Of a stretch of DNA of 64,000 nucleotides, positions 35,198 through 43,259 are shown piece by piece (positions within the stretch are counted from its first letter, which is position 1; every line of letters starts with the position of its first letter). Below the pieces are notes generated by a model, which saw only the letters and a program-made list of their open reading frames with translations, searched no databases and was not told the DNA's origin. Made by a program: the position numbers and the translations under genes. The stretch comes from Leisingera aquaemixtae. Its GTDB lineage: Bacteria; Pseudomonadota; Alphaproteobacteria; Rhodobacterales; Rhodobacteraceae. The DNA is taken from contig NZ_JAHVJQ010000002.1 of assembly GCF_019801145.1 (NCBI RefSeq), positions 528,852 to 592,851 on the forward strand. Reading direction: 5' to 3'.

Positions 35198-35902
35198 TCA
35201 GGTCCAGTCCACATCTCCCAGAAAGATATAGCCTGCGCCGTAAATCGTTTTGATCAGCCGCGGGTTCTTGGGGTCTTCGCGCAGCTTGGTGCGCAGGCGC
35301 GAGATTCGCACATCCATCGCCCGGTCGAAGCTGTCGCCGGCTGCACCGCCAAGCATCTCCTGCATCTGGGCGCGGGAGATCAGCCGCTTGGGGCTGTCCA
35401 GAAACAGCCGCAGCACCTCGCCCTCGGCGTGGGAGAACGGGGTCTCGGCGCCTTGATCGTCCTCCAGCACATAGCGGTCGAAATGAGCGGTCCAGTCGGC
35501 AAAGCGTGCGGTATTGCTGGCGGGGGCCGTAGTGCGGGGACCGCTGCGGAGGCGGGCGCGGACGCGGGCCACCACCTCTGCCGGGTCAAAGGGTTTGGTG
35601 ATGTAATCGTCGGCACCAAGTTCCAGCCCGGTCACGCGGTCCTGGACCTGCGCACGGCCGGAAATGATGATGACGGCAGCGCCCTGTTCCAGCGCCAGCC
35701 GGTGCACCAGCGCCAATCCGTCGGTGTCGGGCAGCGACAGATCGACCAGGCAGACGTCCGGCGTCACCCGGTTCAGCGCCGCTTCGAACTCACGCGCGCG
35801 GGCAAAGCTCTGGGTGCGGAAACCTGCATCCTCCAAAGTGTCGGTCAGGATCTGCCGGATTTCCGGTTCGTCATCCAGGATTGTGACCAGGGGCGATGTC
35901 AT
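35198..35902 (-). CDS. OmpR-family response regulator
   Basis: 234 residues. Receiver domain (1-120) with acidic pocket ILDDE, phosphoacceptor Asp54 in CLVDLSLPD, and Lys in DYITKPF; winged-helix DNA-binding domain (about 140-230) with RAMDVRISRLRTKL and YGAGYIF. Its ATG overlaps the stop of the upstream hybrid kinase gene (ATGA), so it is that kinase's cognate partner. Target genes unknown; the divergent acyl-CoA ligase/liv cluster is one candidate. Confidence 0.95.
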   Translation of the reverse strand: MTSPLVTILDDEPEIRQILTDTLEDAGFRTQSFARAREFEAALNRVTPDVCLVDLSLPDTDGLALVHRLALEQGAAVIIISGRAQVQDRVTGLELGADDYITKPFDPAEVVARVRARLRSGPRTTAPASNTARFADWTAHFDRYVLEDDQGAETPFSHAEGEVLRLFLDSPKRLISRAQMQEMLGGAAGDSFDRAMDVRISRLRTKLREDPKNPRLIKTIYGAGYIFLGDVDWT

Positions 35903-37800
35903 GCGGCAAGCTCCGGATTGATCAGCTCAGACAGCTGATGGATGGTAAAAGGTTTGCGCAAAACAGGGCCGCATTTCAATGCCTTGCGAAACAGCGGATC
36001 GCTGACTGGCAGCGAGGTCATCAGGATGCAGGGCAGGCCGGATCCGTCCAGCCGGGTGGCAAGGTCGATGCCGGTGGCGGTGCCCTCCAGCTTGATGTCC
36101 GACAGCACCAGCGCGATGTCCGGCAGGTCGGCGGTCAGCGCGCAGGCCTCATCCACGCTGGCAGCTTCGATCACCGAATAGCCAAGGTCGATCAGCATGT
36201 CGCGGAAGGCGGCGCGCAGCTCCTCGCTGTCCTCGACCAGCAGCGCCATGCCGCCGCCCGCATCCGGCGCCGGGCGGTAGGGCAGGCGCAGGGTGATGGA
36301 CGCGCCGGACATGCCATTGCCGATCCGCATGTCGCCGCCGGCCAGCTTGGCCATGTCATAAACCATCGGCAGGCCAAGGCCGGAGCCCTCGCTGCCCTTG
36401 GTGGTGAAGAACGGGTTCAGCGCCTTTTCCAGCGCCTCGGGCGAGAAACCCGGGCCCGTGTCGGTGACGGTGATTTCCACCCACGTCTGGCCCACCGCAT
36501 GGGCGCTGACGGTTATCTGGCCGGATGTGCTGCAGGCGTCGCGAGCGTTCAGGATCAGGTTTAACAGCGCATCCTGCAGCTTACCCGCGTCCAGCAGCAG
36601 CACCTGGTCAGGCAGGTTGTCGAGAATGCTGAGACCCACCCCCTGCGGCAGAGAGGGCGAGGCAAGCACCTTCAGTTCGTCCAGCAACGCGTGCATGTCG
36701 GTGGCTTGCGGGCGCAGAGTGCGCTGGCTGGTCATTTCGGCAATCCGGTTTAACAGCCGCCCGCCGCGCCGGGCCGCCGACAGCGTGCCCTGCACCAGGT
36801 CTGCGGCCTCGCCGCCCAGCCCCATTTTTTCCAGTTTGCCCTGCATGCCCAGAATGATGGTCAGCAGGTTGGAGAAATCATGCGCCAGGCCGCTGGTCAT
36901 CTGCGCGGCCATCTCGCGGCGGCGCGCCTGCTGCAGGGCGACACGGGCCTGAGTTTCCTCGGTCACATCCATTGACAGGATATAGACGCCGCCGTGCTGA
37001 TCCGGGGTGAAGGCAACCCGGATCCGGCGGCTGCCGTGGCTTTCAGTGAACTCGAACACCGGGCTGCTGCCCTTGTAGGCGGCCAGAAGATGCGGCTCGA
37101 TCCGTTCAAAGGCGGCTTCACCCAGCGCTTCTGAGATATGCATTCCCAGGATTTCTGACGGCCTGCCGGGAAACACCGCGCTTAGGCGGCGGTTGGTGTA
37201 GGTGTAATGCCCGTCTGCATCCACATGGGCGATATGGGCGGGCATCATCTCTGTTGTCAGGCGGGTCCGGCCTTCGATTTCCGTCAGTTGGCGCTTGGCT
37301 TCTTCCAGCGCGGTATTGGTGGCCTCAAGCTGCCGGTTGGCGGCAGAAAGCTCCTCTGTATGGGCAATCAGCTTCTCCGACAGCTCCTCGGACCGGGCGC
37401 GCAAGAGCTGCTCGGCCCGCTTGGCGCGGGAAATGTCGGTATAGACGGTGACCCAGCCGCCTTGGGGCAGCGGCGAACCCTCGATGGAGATTGTTTGCCC
37501 GTTGGGGCGTTCGCGCTCCAGATAGTGGGGCACAAAGTCCAGCGCCTGCTCGACCCGGCTGCGCACGATGTCCTCGATATCGGTCTCCGGGGCGTATTCG
37601 CCGGCTTCGGCCAGGTAGCGGATGGTTTCGGCAAAGGAAGCGCCGGGCTGCACGAGGTGGTCGGGCAGAGAGAACATCTCCTGGAAGCGCCGGTTGCAGA
37701 CTGCCAGCCGCAGGTCGTTGTCATAGATTGATAGCGCCTGGGCGATAAGGTTCAGCCCGGCGGTTGTCATCGCGGCGTGTTGTTTGCTGGTCCGGTTCAT
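35899..37800 (-). CDS. Cytoplasmic PAS hybrid histidine kinase
   Basis: 633 residues, no membrane helix. First PAS-like domain (about 12-122, LIAQALSIYDNDLRLAVCNR), coiled coil (about 128-180), second PAS (about 180-282), dimerisation helix with His307 (SGLAHDFSNLLTI), ATPase with N box Asn418 (LLNLILNARDAC), G boxes TDTGPGF and GSGLGLPMV, and a C-terminal receiver with Asp568 (VLSDIKLEG). ATG 37800 follows GGGGGAG. The receiver plus a separate OmpR regulator suggests a branched phosphorelay. Signal unknown; PAS start resembles kinases with a soluble-ligand or redox sensor. Confidence 0.94.
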   Translation of the reverse strand: MNRTSKQHAAMTTAGLNLIAQALSIYDNDLRLAVCNRRFQEMFSLPDHLVQPGASFAETIRYLAEAGEYAPETDIEDIVRSRVEQALDFVPHYLERERPNGQTISIEGSPLPQGGWVTVYTDISRAKRAEQLLRARSEELSEKLIAHTEELSAANRQLEATNTALEEAKRQLTEIEGRTRLTTEMMPAHIAHVDADGHYTYTNRRLSAVFPGRPSEILGMHISEALGEAAFERIEPHLLAAYKGSSPVFEFTESHGSRRIRVAFTPDQHGGVYILSMDVTEETQARVALQQARRREMAAQMTSGLAHDFSNLLTIILGMQGKLEKMGLGGEAADLVQGTLSAARRGGRLLNRIAEMTSQRTLRPQATDMHALLDELKVLASPSLPQGVGLSILDNLPDQVLLLDAGKLQDALLNLILNARDACSTSGQITVSAHAVGQTWVEITVTDTGPGFSPEALEKALNPFFTTKGSEGSGLGLPMVYDMAKLAGGDMRIGNGMSGASITLRLPYRPAPDAGGGMALLVEDSEELRAAFRDMLIDLGYSVIEAASVDEACALTADLPDIALVLSDIKLEGTATGIDLATRLDGSGLPCILMTSLPVSDPLFRKALKCGPVLRKPFTIHQLSELINPELAA

Positions 37801-38088
37801 CGTTTCTCCCCCGGTTTCATGGCTAGCATTGCGGCGGGTGCGGGGCAAATTGCCATTCGGCCGCGGGGCGAAGGCGTGCTGCCGCGCCACGGCGGCGGTC
37901 GCCTCCTGATTGCCGGGTGGCCGCTGGTGCAGCAGCCGGTTTGGGAACCGGCGGATTTGGAGTTTCCGAAATTGCCAGCGGCAGTCCGATTCGAAACACC
38001 ACCCCGTTGTGCGCATCCCGCGCAAATGCGCCGGGGCCTTTGCTCAGCCGTGGCAGGATTTCCAGTAGCAGGCAGTCAATGGCAGGCG

Positions 38089-38123
38089 TAACAGCCCGTA
38101 AAACAAGGGAGATTGGGCTGTTA
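38089..38123. repeat. Perfect 9-bp inverted repeat TAACAGCCC-N17-GGGCTGTTA
   Basis: Arms at 38089-38097 and 38115-38123 match exactly. No T tract follows, so it is not a plain terminator. It lies 127 bases before the acyl-CoA ligase start and 36 bases upstream of a candidate -35 box, a fitting place for an activator or repressor site. Confidence 0.65.
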
Positions 38124-38158
38124 CAATTGGTAAGATTTGGGAAAACATCAGGAAAAAG

Positions 38159-38188
38159 TTGACGGGTTACTCTGCGGCTGTCCCTAAT
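38159..38188 (+). promoter_or_regulatory. Candidate promoter of the acyl-CoA ligase/liv cluster
   Basis: -35 TTGACG at 38159-38164 and -10 CCTAAT at 38183-38188 with an 18-base spacer. The -10 is weak, which would fit activator dependence. It is downstream of the long inverted repeat and 62 bases from the ligase start. Confidence 0.4.
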
Positions 38189-38250
38189 CGGGGCCAGAGC
38201 CGCGGGTAGCGGCCAGTCCGGCAGCAACGCCGGAAAGGGAGGAGAGAAAG

Positions 38251-40224
38251 TTGGCTCAGATGCAGACGGGCGCCGAAGGGATGCAATCCCTGCCGGCGCT
38301 GCTTCAACGCAATGCGGCGCAATTCGCGGACGCGCCGGCCTACCGGGAAAAGGAATTCGGCATTTGGCAATGCTGGACCTGGGCCGAGACGGCAAAGGAA
38401 ATCGAGGCGCTGGCGCTTGGCCTCATCAACCTTGGCGTGAATGAGGGCGACTTCGTCGCCATCATCGGCCGCAACCGTCCTTACCTTTACTGGTCGATGG
38501 TTGCCGCGCAAGCTGTAGGCGCGGTCCCGGTCCCGCTCTATCAGGATGCGGTGGCTGAGGAGATGGCCTATGTGCTGGGCCATTGCGGTGCGCGCTTTGT
38601 GATCGTGGGCGATCAGGAGCAGGCCGACAAGGTGATCGAGATTCAGGATCAGCTGCATCAGTTCGAGCATATGATCTATCTCGACCCGCGCGGCATGCGG
38701 AAATACGACCACACCCAGCTGCACCAGTTCAGCCATATCCAGGATCAGGGCCGGGCGGCCCATGACGAGCTGATCGGCGAGCTGAACAAGCGCCAGTCCA
38801 AGCTGGACTACGACAGCACCTGCGTGATGCTCTACACCTCCGGCACCACCGGCAAGCCCAAGGGCGTGGTGCTGTCGAACCGCAACGTGATTCAGAGCGC
38901 CAAGAACTCGGCCGAGTTCGACCATTTGACCCAAGGCGAAAACATCCTGTCCTACTTGCCGATGGCTTGGGTGGGCGACTTCATCTTCTCGATCGGCCAG
39001 GCATACTGGTGCGGCTTCTGCGTGAACTGCCCTGAAAGCCAGGACACCATGATGACCGACCTGCGCGAAATCGGCCCGACCTATTTCTTTGCGCCGCCGC
39101 GGGTGTTCGAAGGCCAGCTGACCAATGTGATGATCCGGATGGAGGACGCAGGCGCCCTGAAGCGCAAGATGTTCCACCATTTCCTGGCGCACGCGAAGAA
39201 GGTTGGCGGCGACATCCTGGACGGCCGCCCTGTGGGGCTGATGGACCGGCTGAAATACGCGCTGGGCAATGTGCTGGTTTACGGCCCGCTCAAGGACACG
39301 CTGGGCTATGGCCGCATCCGTGTGGGGTATACCGCGGGGGAGGCGATCGGGCCGGAGATCTTCGATTTCTACCGTTCGCTGGGCATCAACCTGAAACAGC
39401 TTTACGGCCAGACCGAGGCCACCGTGTTCATCACAGTGCAGCCCGACGGCGAGGTGCGTGCCGACACTGTTGGAGTGCCGGCGCCTGAAGTGGAGATCAA
39501 GATCGACGACAGCGGCGAGATCCACTACCGATCGCCCGGCACCTTTGTGGAATACTTCAACAATCCGGAATCCACCGCCTCGACCAAGGATCCGGAAGGC
39601 TGGGTGGCAACTGGCGACGCGGGCTTCTTCGAGGAAGGCTCCGGCCATCTGCGGATCATCGACCGTGCCAAGGACGTGGGCAAGATGGCCGACGGCAGCA
39701 TGTTTGCGCCCAAGTATGTGGAAAACAAGCTGAAGTTCTATCCGGACATTCTGGAAGCGGTTCTGTTCGGCAATGGCCGTGACCGCTGCGTCGCCTTCAT
39801 CAACATCGACCTGACGGCGGTGGGAAACTGGGCCGAACGCAACAACATTGCCTATGCCTCTTACCAGGAACTGGCAGGCCATCCTAAGGTTCTGGAGACC
39901 ATCCGCTCGCATGTGAGTGCGGTGAACAAATCAGTGGCCGAGGACCCGATGCTGTCGGGCTGCCAGGTGCACCGCTTTGTTGTTCTGCATAAGGAACTGG
40001 ATGCCGATGACGGTGAAATGACCCGGACCCGCAAGGTGCGCCGCCGCATCGTGGAGGAGAAGTTCGACGATATCATCACCGCGCTCTACGACGGCTCTGA
40101 AAAGGTCTCGACGGTGACGGAAGTAACCTATGAGGACGGCCGCAAGGGCTCCATCAAGGCTACGCTGACCATTGTCGACGCGGACGTGAAGCCGGGGGCT
40201 GTTCACAAGGTGGCCGCGGAATGA
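38251..40224 (+). CDS. AMP-forming long-chain acyl-CoA ligase-like protein
   Basis: 657 residues, the long ACSL-like form. Activates a carboxylic acid via acyl-AMP to the CoA ester. Motifs: CVMLYTSGTTGKPKGVVLSN (P-loop), LYGQTEATVF, WVATGDAGFF, RAKDVGKMADGSM. Start TTG 38251 has GGAGGAGAG 7 bases upstream; ATG 38260 is the alternative with poorer spacing. It leads the liv-type transporter cluster, so it probably activates the imported acid. Chain length or aromatic preference cannot be read. Confidence 0.92.
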   Translation: MAQMQTGAEGMQSLPALLQRNAAQFADAPAYREKEFGIWQCWTWAETAKEIEALALGLINLGVNEGDFVAIIGRNRPYLYWSMVAAQAVGAVPVPLYQDAVAEEMAYVLGHCGARFVIVGDQEQADKVIEIQDQLHQFEHMIYLDPRGMRKYDHTQLHQFSHIQDQGRAAHDELIGELNKRQSKLDYDSTCVMLYTSGTTGKPKGVVLSNRNVIQSAKNSAEFDHLTQGENILSYLPMAWVGDFIFSIGQAYWCGFCVNCPESQDTMMTDLREIGPTYFFAPPRVFEGQLTNVMIRMEDAGALKRKMFHHFLAHAKKVGGDILDGRPVGLMDRLKYALGNVLVYGPLKDTLGYGRIRVGYTAGEAIGPEIFDFYRSLGINLKQLYGQTEATVFITVQPDGEVRADTVGVPAPEVEIKIDDSGEIHYRSPGTFVEYFNNPESTASTKDPEGWVATGDAGFFEEGSGHLRIIDRAKDVGKMADGSMFAPKYVENKLKFYPDILEAVLFGNGRDRCVAFINIDLTAVGNWAERNNIAYASYQELAGHPKVLETIRSHVSAVNKSVAEDPMLSGCQVHRFVVLHKELDADDGEMTRTRKVRRRIVEEKFDDIITALYDGSEKVSTVTEVTYEDGRKGSIKATLTIVDADVKPGAVHKVAAE

Positions 40225-40277
40225 TGCACGTTTCACCGGAAAATTTCCCGCCCCGTGCCGGGCAGGCCGGAAGGTCC

Positions 40278-40463
40278 TCAGATCAGGTCGGGGTTGAGGC
40301 CGGGATTGAAGGCGGTGTTGACCACCTGCTGGATCTTGAAGGGGGAGCTGAACCCGTGTGTCTGCTCAATGATGGAGGCCAGGCTTTCGGATTGGCTGAG
40401 GCCCATCTGCTTGCATTCAAGCGCCATCTTCAGAAGGCAGGAATGCTCAAGTTCGCCGAACAT
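40278..40463 (-). CDS. Small hypothetical protein antisense to the livG leader
   Basis: 61 residues, beginning MFGELEHSCLLKMALECKQM and ending NTAFNPGLNPDLI; likely helical, three cysteines absent beyond the two visible near the start. ATG 40463 has a strong AAGGAG 9 bases upstream on the minus strand, which argues for real translation. It lies wholly between the ligase stop and the livG start, so it is not the shadow of a gene. The frame is open further to 40562, but that part has no ribosome site. No family recognised. Confidence 0.6.
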   Translation of the reverse strand: MFGELEHSCLLKMALECKQMGLSQSESLASIIEQTHGFSSPFKIQQVVNTAFNPGLNPDLI

Positions 40464-40551
40464 AACTTCGATCTCCTTGCTGCTCGTTTTGAACAAGTAT
40501 CGCATGGAAATCTTAAAATTTCTATGCGGCAAAAATATGGAGGCCGTTGTT

Positions 40552-41370
40552 ATGCTTGACAATTCCGTAAGCTACGTCACGGACGACGGCCGCACCATCG
40601 GCGGTGTGGTGATGGAGATGAAGAACATCACCCTGCGGTTCGGCGGTGTGGTGGCGATCCAGGACATCTCGTTTGACATCCGCGAAGGCGAGATCCGCGC
40701 GATCATCGGCCCGAACGGTGCCGGCAAGTCCTCGATGCTGAACGTGATCTCTGGCTTCTATGTGCCGCAGGAAGGCGAAGTGCTGTTCCACGGCAAACGC
40801 CGCCCGCCGATGCGCCCCTATGAGGTGGCGCGCCAGGGCATCGCCCGCACCTTCCAGAACATCGCGCTGTTCGAAGGCATGAGCGTGTTGGACAACGTCA
40901 TGACTGGACGGCTTAACTATATGAAAACAGGCCTGTTTTCGCAGGCATTGTGGAAGGGTAAGGCAGAGGCCGAAGAGACCGAGAACCGCGAAGTGGTGGA
41001 GAAGGTCATCGACTTTCTGGAGATTCAGCACATCCGCAAGACGCCCGTTGCGCGGCTGCCCTACGGCCTGAAGAAACGGGTCGAGCTGGCGCGCGCGCTG
41101 GCGGCGGAGCCGAAGCTGCTGCTGCTGGATGAGCCGATGGCCGGCATGAACGTCGAGGAGAAGGAGGACATGTCCCGCTTCATCCTGGATGTGAACGATG
41201 AATTCGGCACCACCATTGCGCTGATCGAGCACGACATGGGCGTGGTGATGGACCTGTCCGACCGGGTCGTGGTGATGGATTACGGCAAGAAGATCGGTGA
41301 CGGCACCCCGGATGAGGTGCGCAATAACCAGGATGTGATCGACGCCTACCTGGGGGTCAGCCATGACTGA
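40552..41370 (+). CDS. livG: Liv-type ABC transporter ATP-binding protein (LivG)
   Basis: 272 residues. ATPase subunit of a HAAT-family importer. Walker A GPNGAGKSS, Q loop ARTFQNIALFEGMSVLDNV, signature region ARLPYGLKKRVELARAL, Walker B LLLLDEPMAG, switch His in IALIEHDMG. Start ATG 40552 has GGAGG 8 bases ahead. The characteristic insertion after the Q loop is present (FSQALWKGKAEAEETENRE). Its stop is overlapped by a 36-codon ORF leading to livH. The amino-acid label of the Liv family need not be the substrate here. Confidence 0.93.
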   Translation: MLDNSVSYVTDDGRTIGGVVMEMKNITLRFGGVVAIQDISFDIREGEIRAIIGPNGAGKSSMLNVISGFYVPQEGEVLFHGKRRPPMRPYEVARQGIARTFQNIALFEGMSVLDNVMTGRLNYMKTGLFSQALWKGKAEAEETENREVVEKVIDFLEIQHIRKTPVARLPYGLKKRVELARALAAEPKLLLLDEPMAGMNVEEKEDMSRFILDVNDEFGTTIALIEHDMGVVMDLSDRVVVMDYGKKIGDGTPDEVRNNQDVIDAYLGVSHD

Positions 41371-41473
41371 GTTGCAACGCAGCAACACCCGTCGCCTGCT
41401 GGGTGACACCCGTACACCCCATGTGCACCGCCTGTGCACCGCCGCGGCGCAGAATTCCGAGGAGAGCCTCTAA
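41363..41473 (+). CDS. 36-codon bridging ORF between livG and livH
   Basis: ATG 41363 lies inside the end of livG (8-base overlap), and the TAA at 41471-41473 shares its last A with the livH ATG. It encodes MTELQRSNTRRLLGDTRTPH and 16 more residues, basic, no membrane helix. It carries the livH ribosome site (GAGGAGAG) in its own end. It may be a coupling ORF that hands ribosomes from livG to livH, or a true peptide; sequence alone cannot tell. Confidence 0.5.
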   Translation: MTELQRSNTRRLLGDTRTPHVHRLCTAAAQNSEESL

Positions 41474-42459
41474 TGCCTGAACAACTCGTCTTTGCGATGG
41501 AAGTGACGCTGAACGGCCTGATGGCGGGCGTTCTCTATGCGCTGGTCGCGCTGGGGTTTGTCCTGATCTACAAGGCCTCCGGCATCTTCAACTATGCTCA
41601 AGGGGTTCTGGCACTGTTTGCGGCGATGACGCTGGTGGGGATCATGCAGGGTCAGGTGCCGTTCTCGCATCTGATCAATGCGGTCTTTGGCGGCCACATC
41701 ACCCATTTCGGATGGAACGTTCCGGGTGCACTGGCGATTGCGCTGACTGTCGGTGTGATGGTGCTGCTGGCTTGGCTGGTGCAGGTCCTGGTGATGAAAC
41801 ATCTGGTGGGACAGGAGCCGATCATCCTGTTCATGGCCACCATCGGTCTGGCTTACTTCCTGGAAGGCGTCGCCGACCTGATGTGGGGCTCTGAAATCAA
41901 GACACTGGACGTGGGTCTGCCGCAGGGCATCAACCTGTGGATCGATGAGACTACGTTCAACATCTTCGGCTACGGCTTCTTTATCGACAATCTGGATATC
42001 GTTGCGACAGTGATTGCAGCGCTTCTGGTGGCGGGGCTGGTGGCCTTCAGCCAGTACACCAAGCAGGGTCGGGCAATGCGCGCGGTGGCGGATGACCACC
42101 AGGCGGCGCTGTCGGTCGGCATCTCGCTGAACTTCATCTGGGTTCTGGTGTGGTCGGTTGCCGGTTTCGTGGCGCTGGTCGCGGGCATCGTCTGGGGCAC
42201 CAAATCCGGCGTGCAGTTCTCTTTGTCGCTGATCGCGCTGAAGGCGCTGCCGGTCCTGATGCTGGGCGGTTTCACCTCGATCCCGGGCGCCATCGTGGGC
42301 GGTCTGATCATCGGTGTGGGCGAAAAACTGTTCGAATTTGCGGTCGGTCCGCTGGTGGGCGGCGCGACCGAGAACTGGTTTGCCTATGTGCTGGCGCTCC
42401 TGTTCCTGGTGTTCCGCCCGCAAGGCCTGTTCGGGGAGAAGATCATTGAACGGGTCTGA
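41473..42459 (+). CDS. livH: Liv-type ABC transporter permease (LivH)
   Basis: 328 residues, about eight to nine membrane helices. Marks: NGLMAGVLYALVALGFVLIY, KASGIFNYAQGVLALF, SQYTKQGRAMRAVADDHQAA (coupling helix) and GGFTSIPGAIVGGLIIG. ATG 41473 follows GAGGAGAG. The upstream frame to 41434 is rejected as it lacks a start signal. The permease partner livM is 800 bases downstream, separated by two small genes, which is unusual for this operon type. Confidence 0.93.
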   Translation: MPEQLVFAMEVTLNGLMAGVLYALVALGFVLIYKASGIFNYAQGVLALFAAMTLVGIMQGQVPFSHLINAVFGGHITHFGWNVPGALAIALTVGVMVLLAWLVQVLVMKHLVGQEPIILFMATIGLAYFLEGVADLMWGSEIKTLDVGLPQGINLWIDETTFNIFGYGFFIDNLDIVATVIAALLVAGLVAFSQYTKQGRAMRAVADDHQAALSVGISLNFIWVLVWSVAGFVALVAGIVWGTKSGVQFSLSLIALKALPVLMLGGFTSIPGAIVGGLIIGVGEKLFEFAVGPLVGGATENWFAYVLALLFLVFRPQGLFGEKIIERV

Positions 42460-42486
42460 GGCTCATATGATCTGCTCCCGGCGAAC

Positions 42487-42819
42487 TCAGCCCTCCAGCC
42501 GGCGGAACGCGGCGATCACGATGGCGGCGCAGACCGTGGCAACCAGGGTGAAGGCGATGGTGATGTTGCCGATCAGCTGCCCGGCCAGGAAGGTCAGCAG
42601 GCCTGCCATGCAGATGCCGATCAGCACGGTGCCCCAGGGGCCGGGGCCGGTACTGGCGGCCCGCCGCCGCTGCGGCTCAAACTCAAACGGCGGCAGCACG
42701 GTTGCATCCTCCACGGTTTCCAGCAGCCGGCCCTTGGCCCTGGCAAATTCGGCCTCGGATATGTCGCCCTTCTTCCGCGCGGCCTCCAGCCGCCGGATTT
42801 CCTCAAAAATCACGGTCAT
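42487..42819 (-). CDS. SHOCT-like small membrane protein, opposite strand inside the liv cluster
   Basis: 110 residues from ATG 42819 (a GTG at 42828 is also possible). N-terminal helical SHOCT-like segment FEEIRRLEAARKKGDISEAE, a spacer, and two membrane helices (about 60-80 and 85-103). SHOCT segments are thought to mediate oligomer contacts. It is transcribed against the liv genes, so full cluster transcripts would be antisense to it. Function unknown. Confidence 0.75.
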   Translation of the reverse strand: MTVIFEEIRRLEAARKKGDISEAEFARAKGRLLETVEDATVLPPFEFEPQRRRAASTGPGPWGTVLIGICMAGLLTFLAGQLIGNITIAFTLVATVCAAIVIAAFRRLEG

Positions 42820-42921
42820 TGGTTCCACTCACTCTACCCGCGAACAGGGTTCCACAAAGAAGTGGGCAAAATGTGTCCAAGACCGGAAATCTGACAAACT
42901 GGTTAACACCGGGGGCGCAGC

Positions 42922-43185
42922 ATGACCAAGGTGATCGCCGTCATCAACGTGATTGCCTGGGCCGGATTCTGGTCCTTCGGCTACCTGGCGCTGTCGGCGG
43001 AAAGCTACAGTGAAACCCAGGTGGTGACCGCGGCGCTGCTGGCCTCAGCCGGGCTGATCACCGGCATCATCGCCTATTTGCGGCTGGTGCGCGGAAGCGA
43101 GCACAGCGGCTATGCAAAACCTTCGAACCGGATGACGCGCACACAGCGCGACGCGGCGCAGGCCCAGTGGGGGCAGATCGAATGA
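42922..43185 (+). CDS. Small two-helix membrane protein upstream of livM
   Basis: 87 residues: two hydrophobic helices (about 4-25 and 36-56), then a polar tail (RGSEHSGYAKPSNRMTRTQR). No recognised family. It is divergent from the SHOCT-like gene across about 100 bases, which thus can hold promoters for both. A 24-codon ORF starts at its stop (ATGA) and runs to livM. The location suggests a role with the transporter, but this is only positional. Confidence 0.7.
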   Translation: MTKVIAVINVIAWAGFWSFGYLALSAESYSETQVVTAALLASAGLITGIIAYLRLVRGSEHSGYAKPSNRMTRTQRDAAQAQWGQIE

Positions 43186-43256
43186 GCGCCGCCGCAACCA
43201 ATAACAGTATCCGCGCAGGCAGCACCGCCGACGCGCAACAGAAAGGGAGCATCTGA
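43182..43256 (+). CDS. 24-codon bridging ORF between the small membrane gene and livM
   Basis: ATG 43182 overlaps the upstream stop as ATGA; its TGA ends 3 bases before the livM ATG at 43260. It starts MSAAATNNSIRAGSTADAQQ and holds the livM ribosome site AAGGGAG near its end. Layout repeats that of the 41363-41473 ORF. Probably a translation-coupling relay. Confidence 0.45.
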   Translation: MSAAATNNSIRAGSTADAQQKGSI

Positions 43257-43259
43257 GAC

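Larger units (their letters stand above)
37801..38250. other. Gene-free divergent region between kinase and acyl-CoA ligase
   Basis: 450 bases with no supported gene. Open frames on both strands here lack ribosome sites and recognisable domains. The part next to the kinase (37801-38080) is GC-rich; the part from 38085 to 38190 is AT-richer and contains a long inverted repeat and a candidate promoter, described separately. It probably carries control signals for both the kinase pair and the liv cluster. Confidence 0.5.

Noticed and set aside
37823..38395. Minus-strand frame covering the kinase-ligase gap
   Set aside because: No ATG with a ribosome site, Pro/Arg-rich tail, and it runs into the ligase gene.
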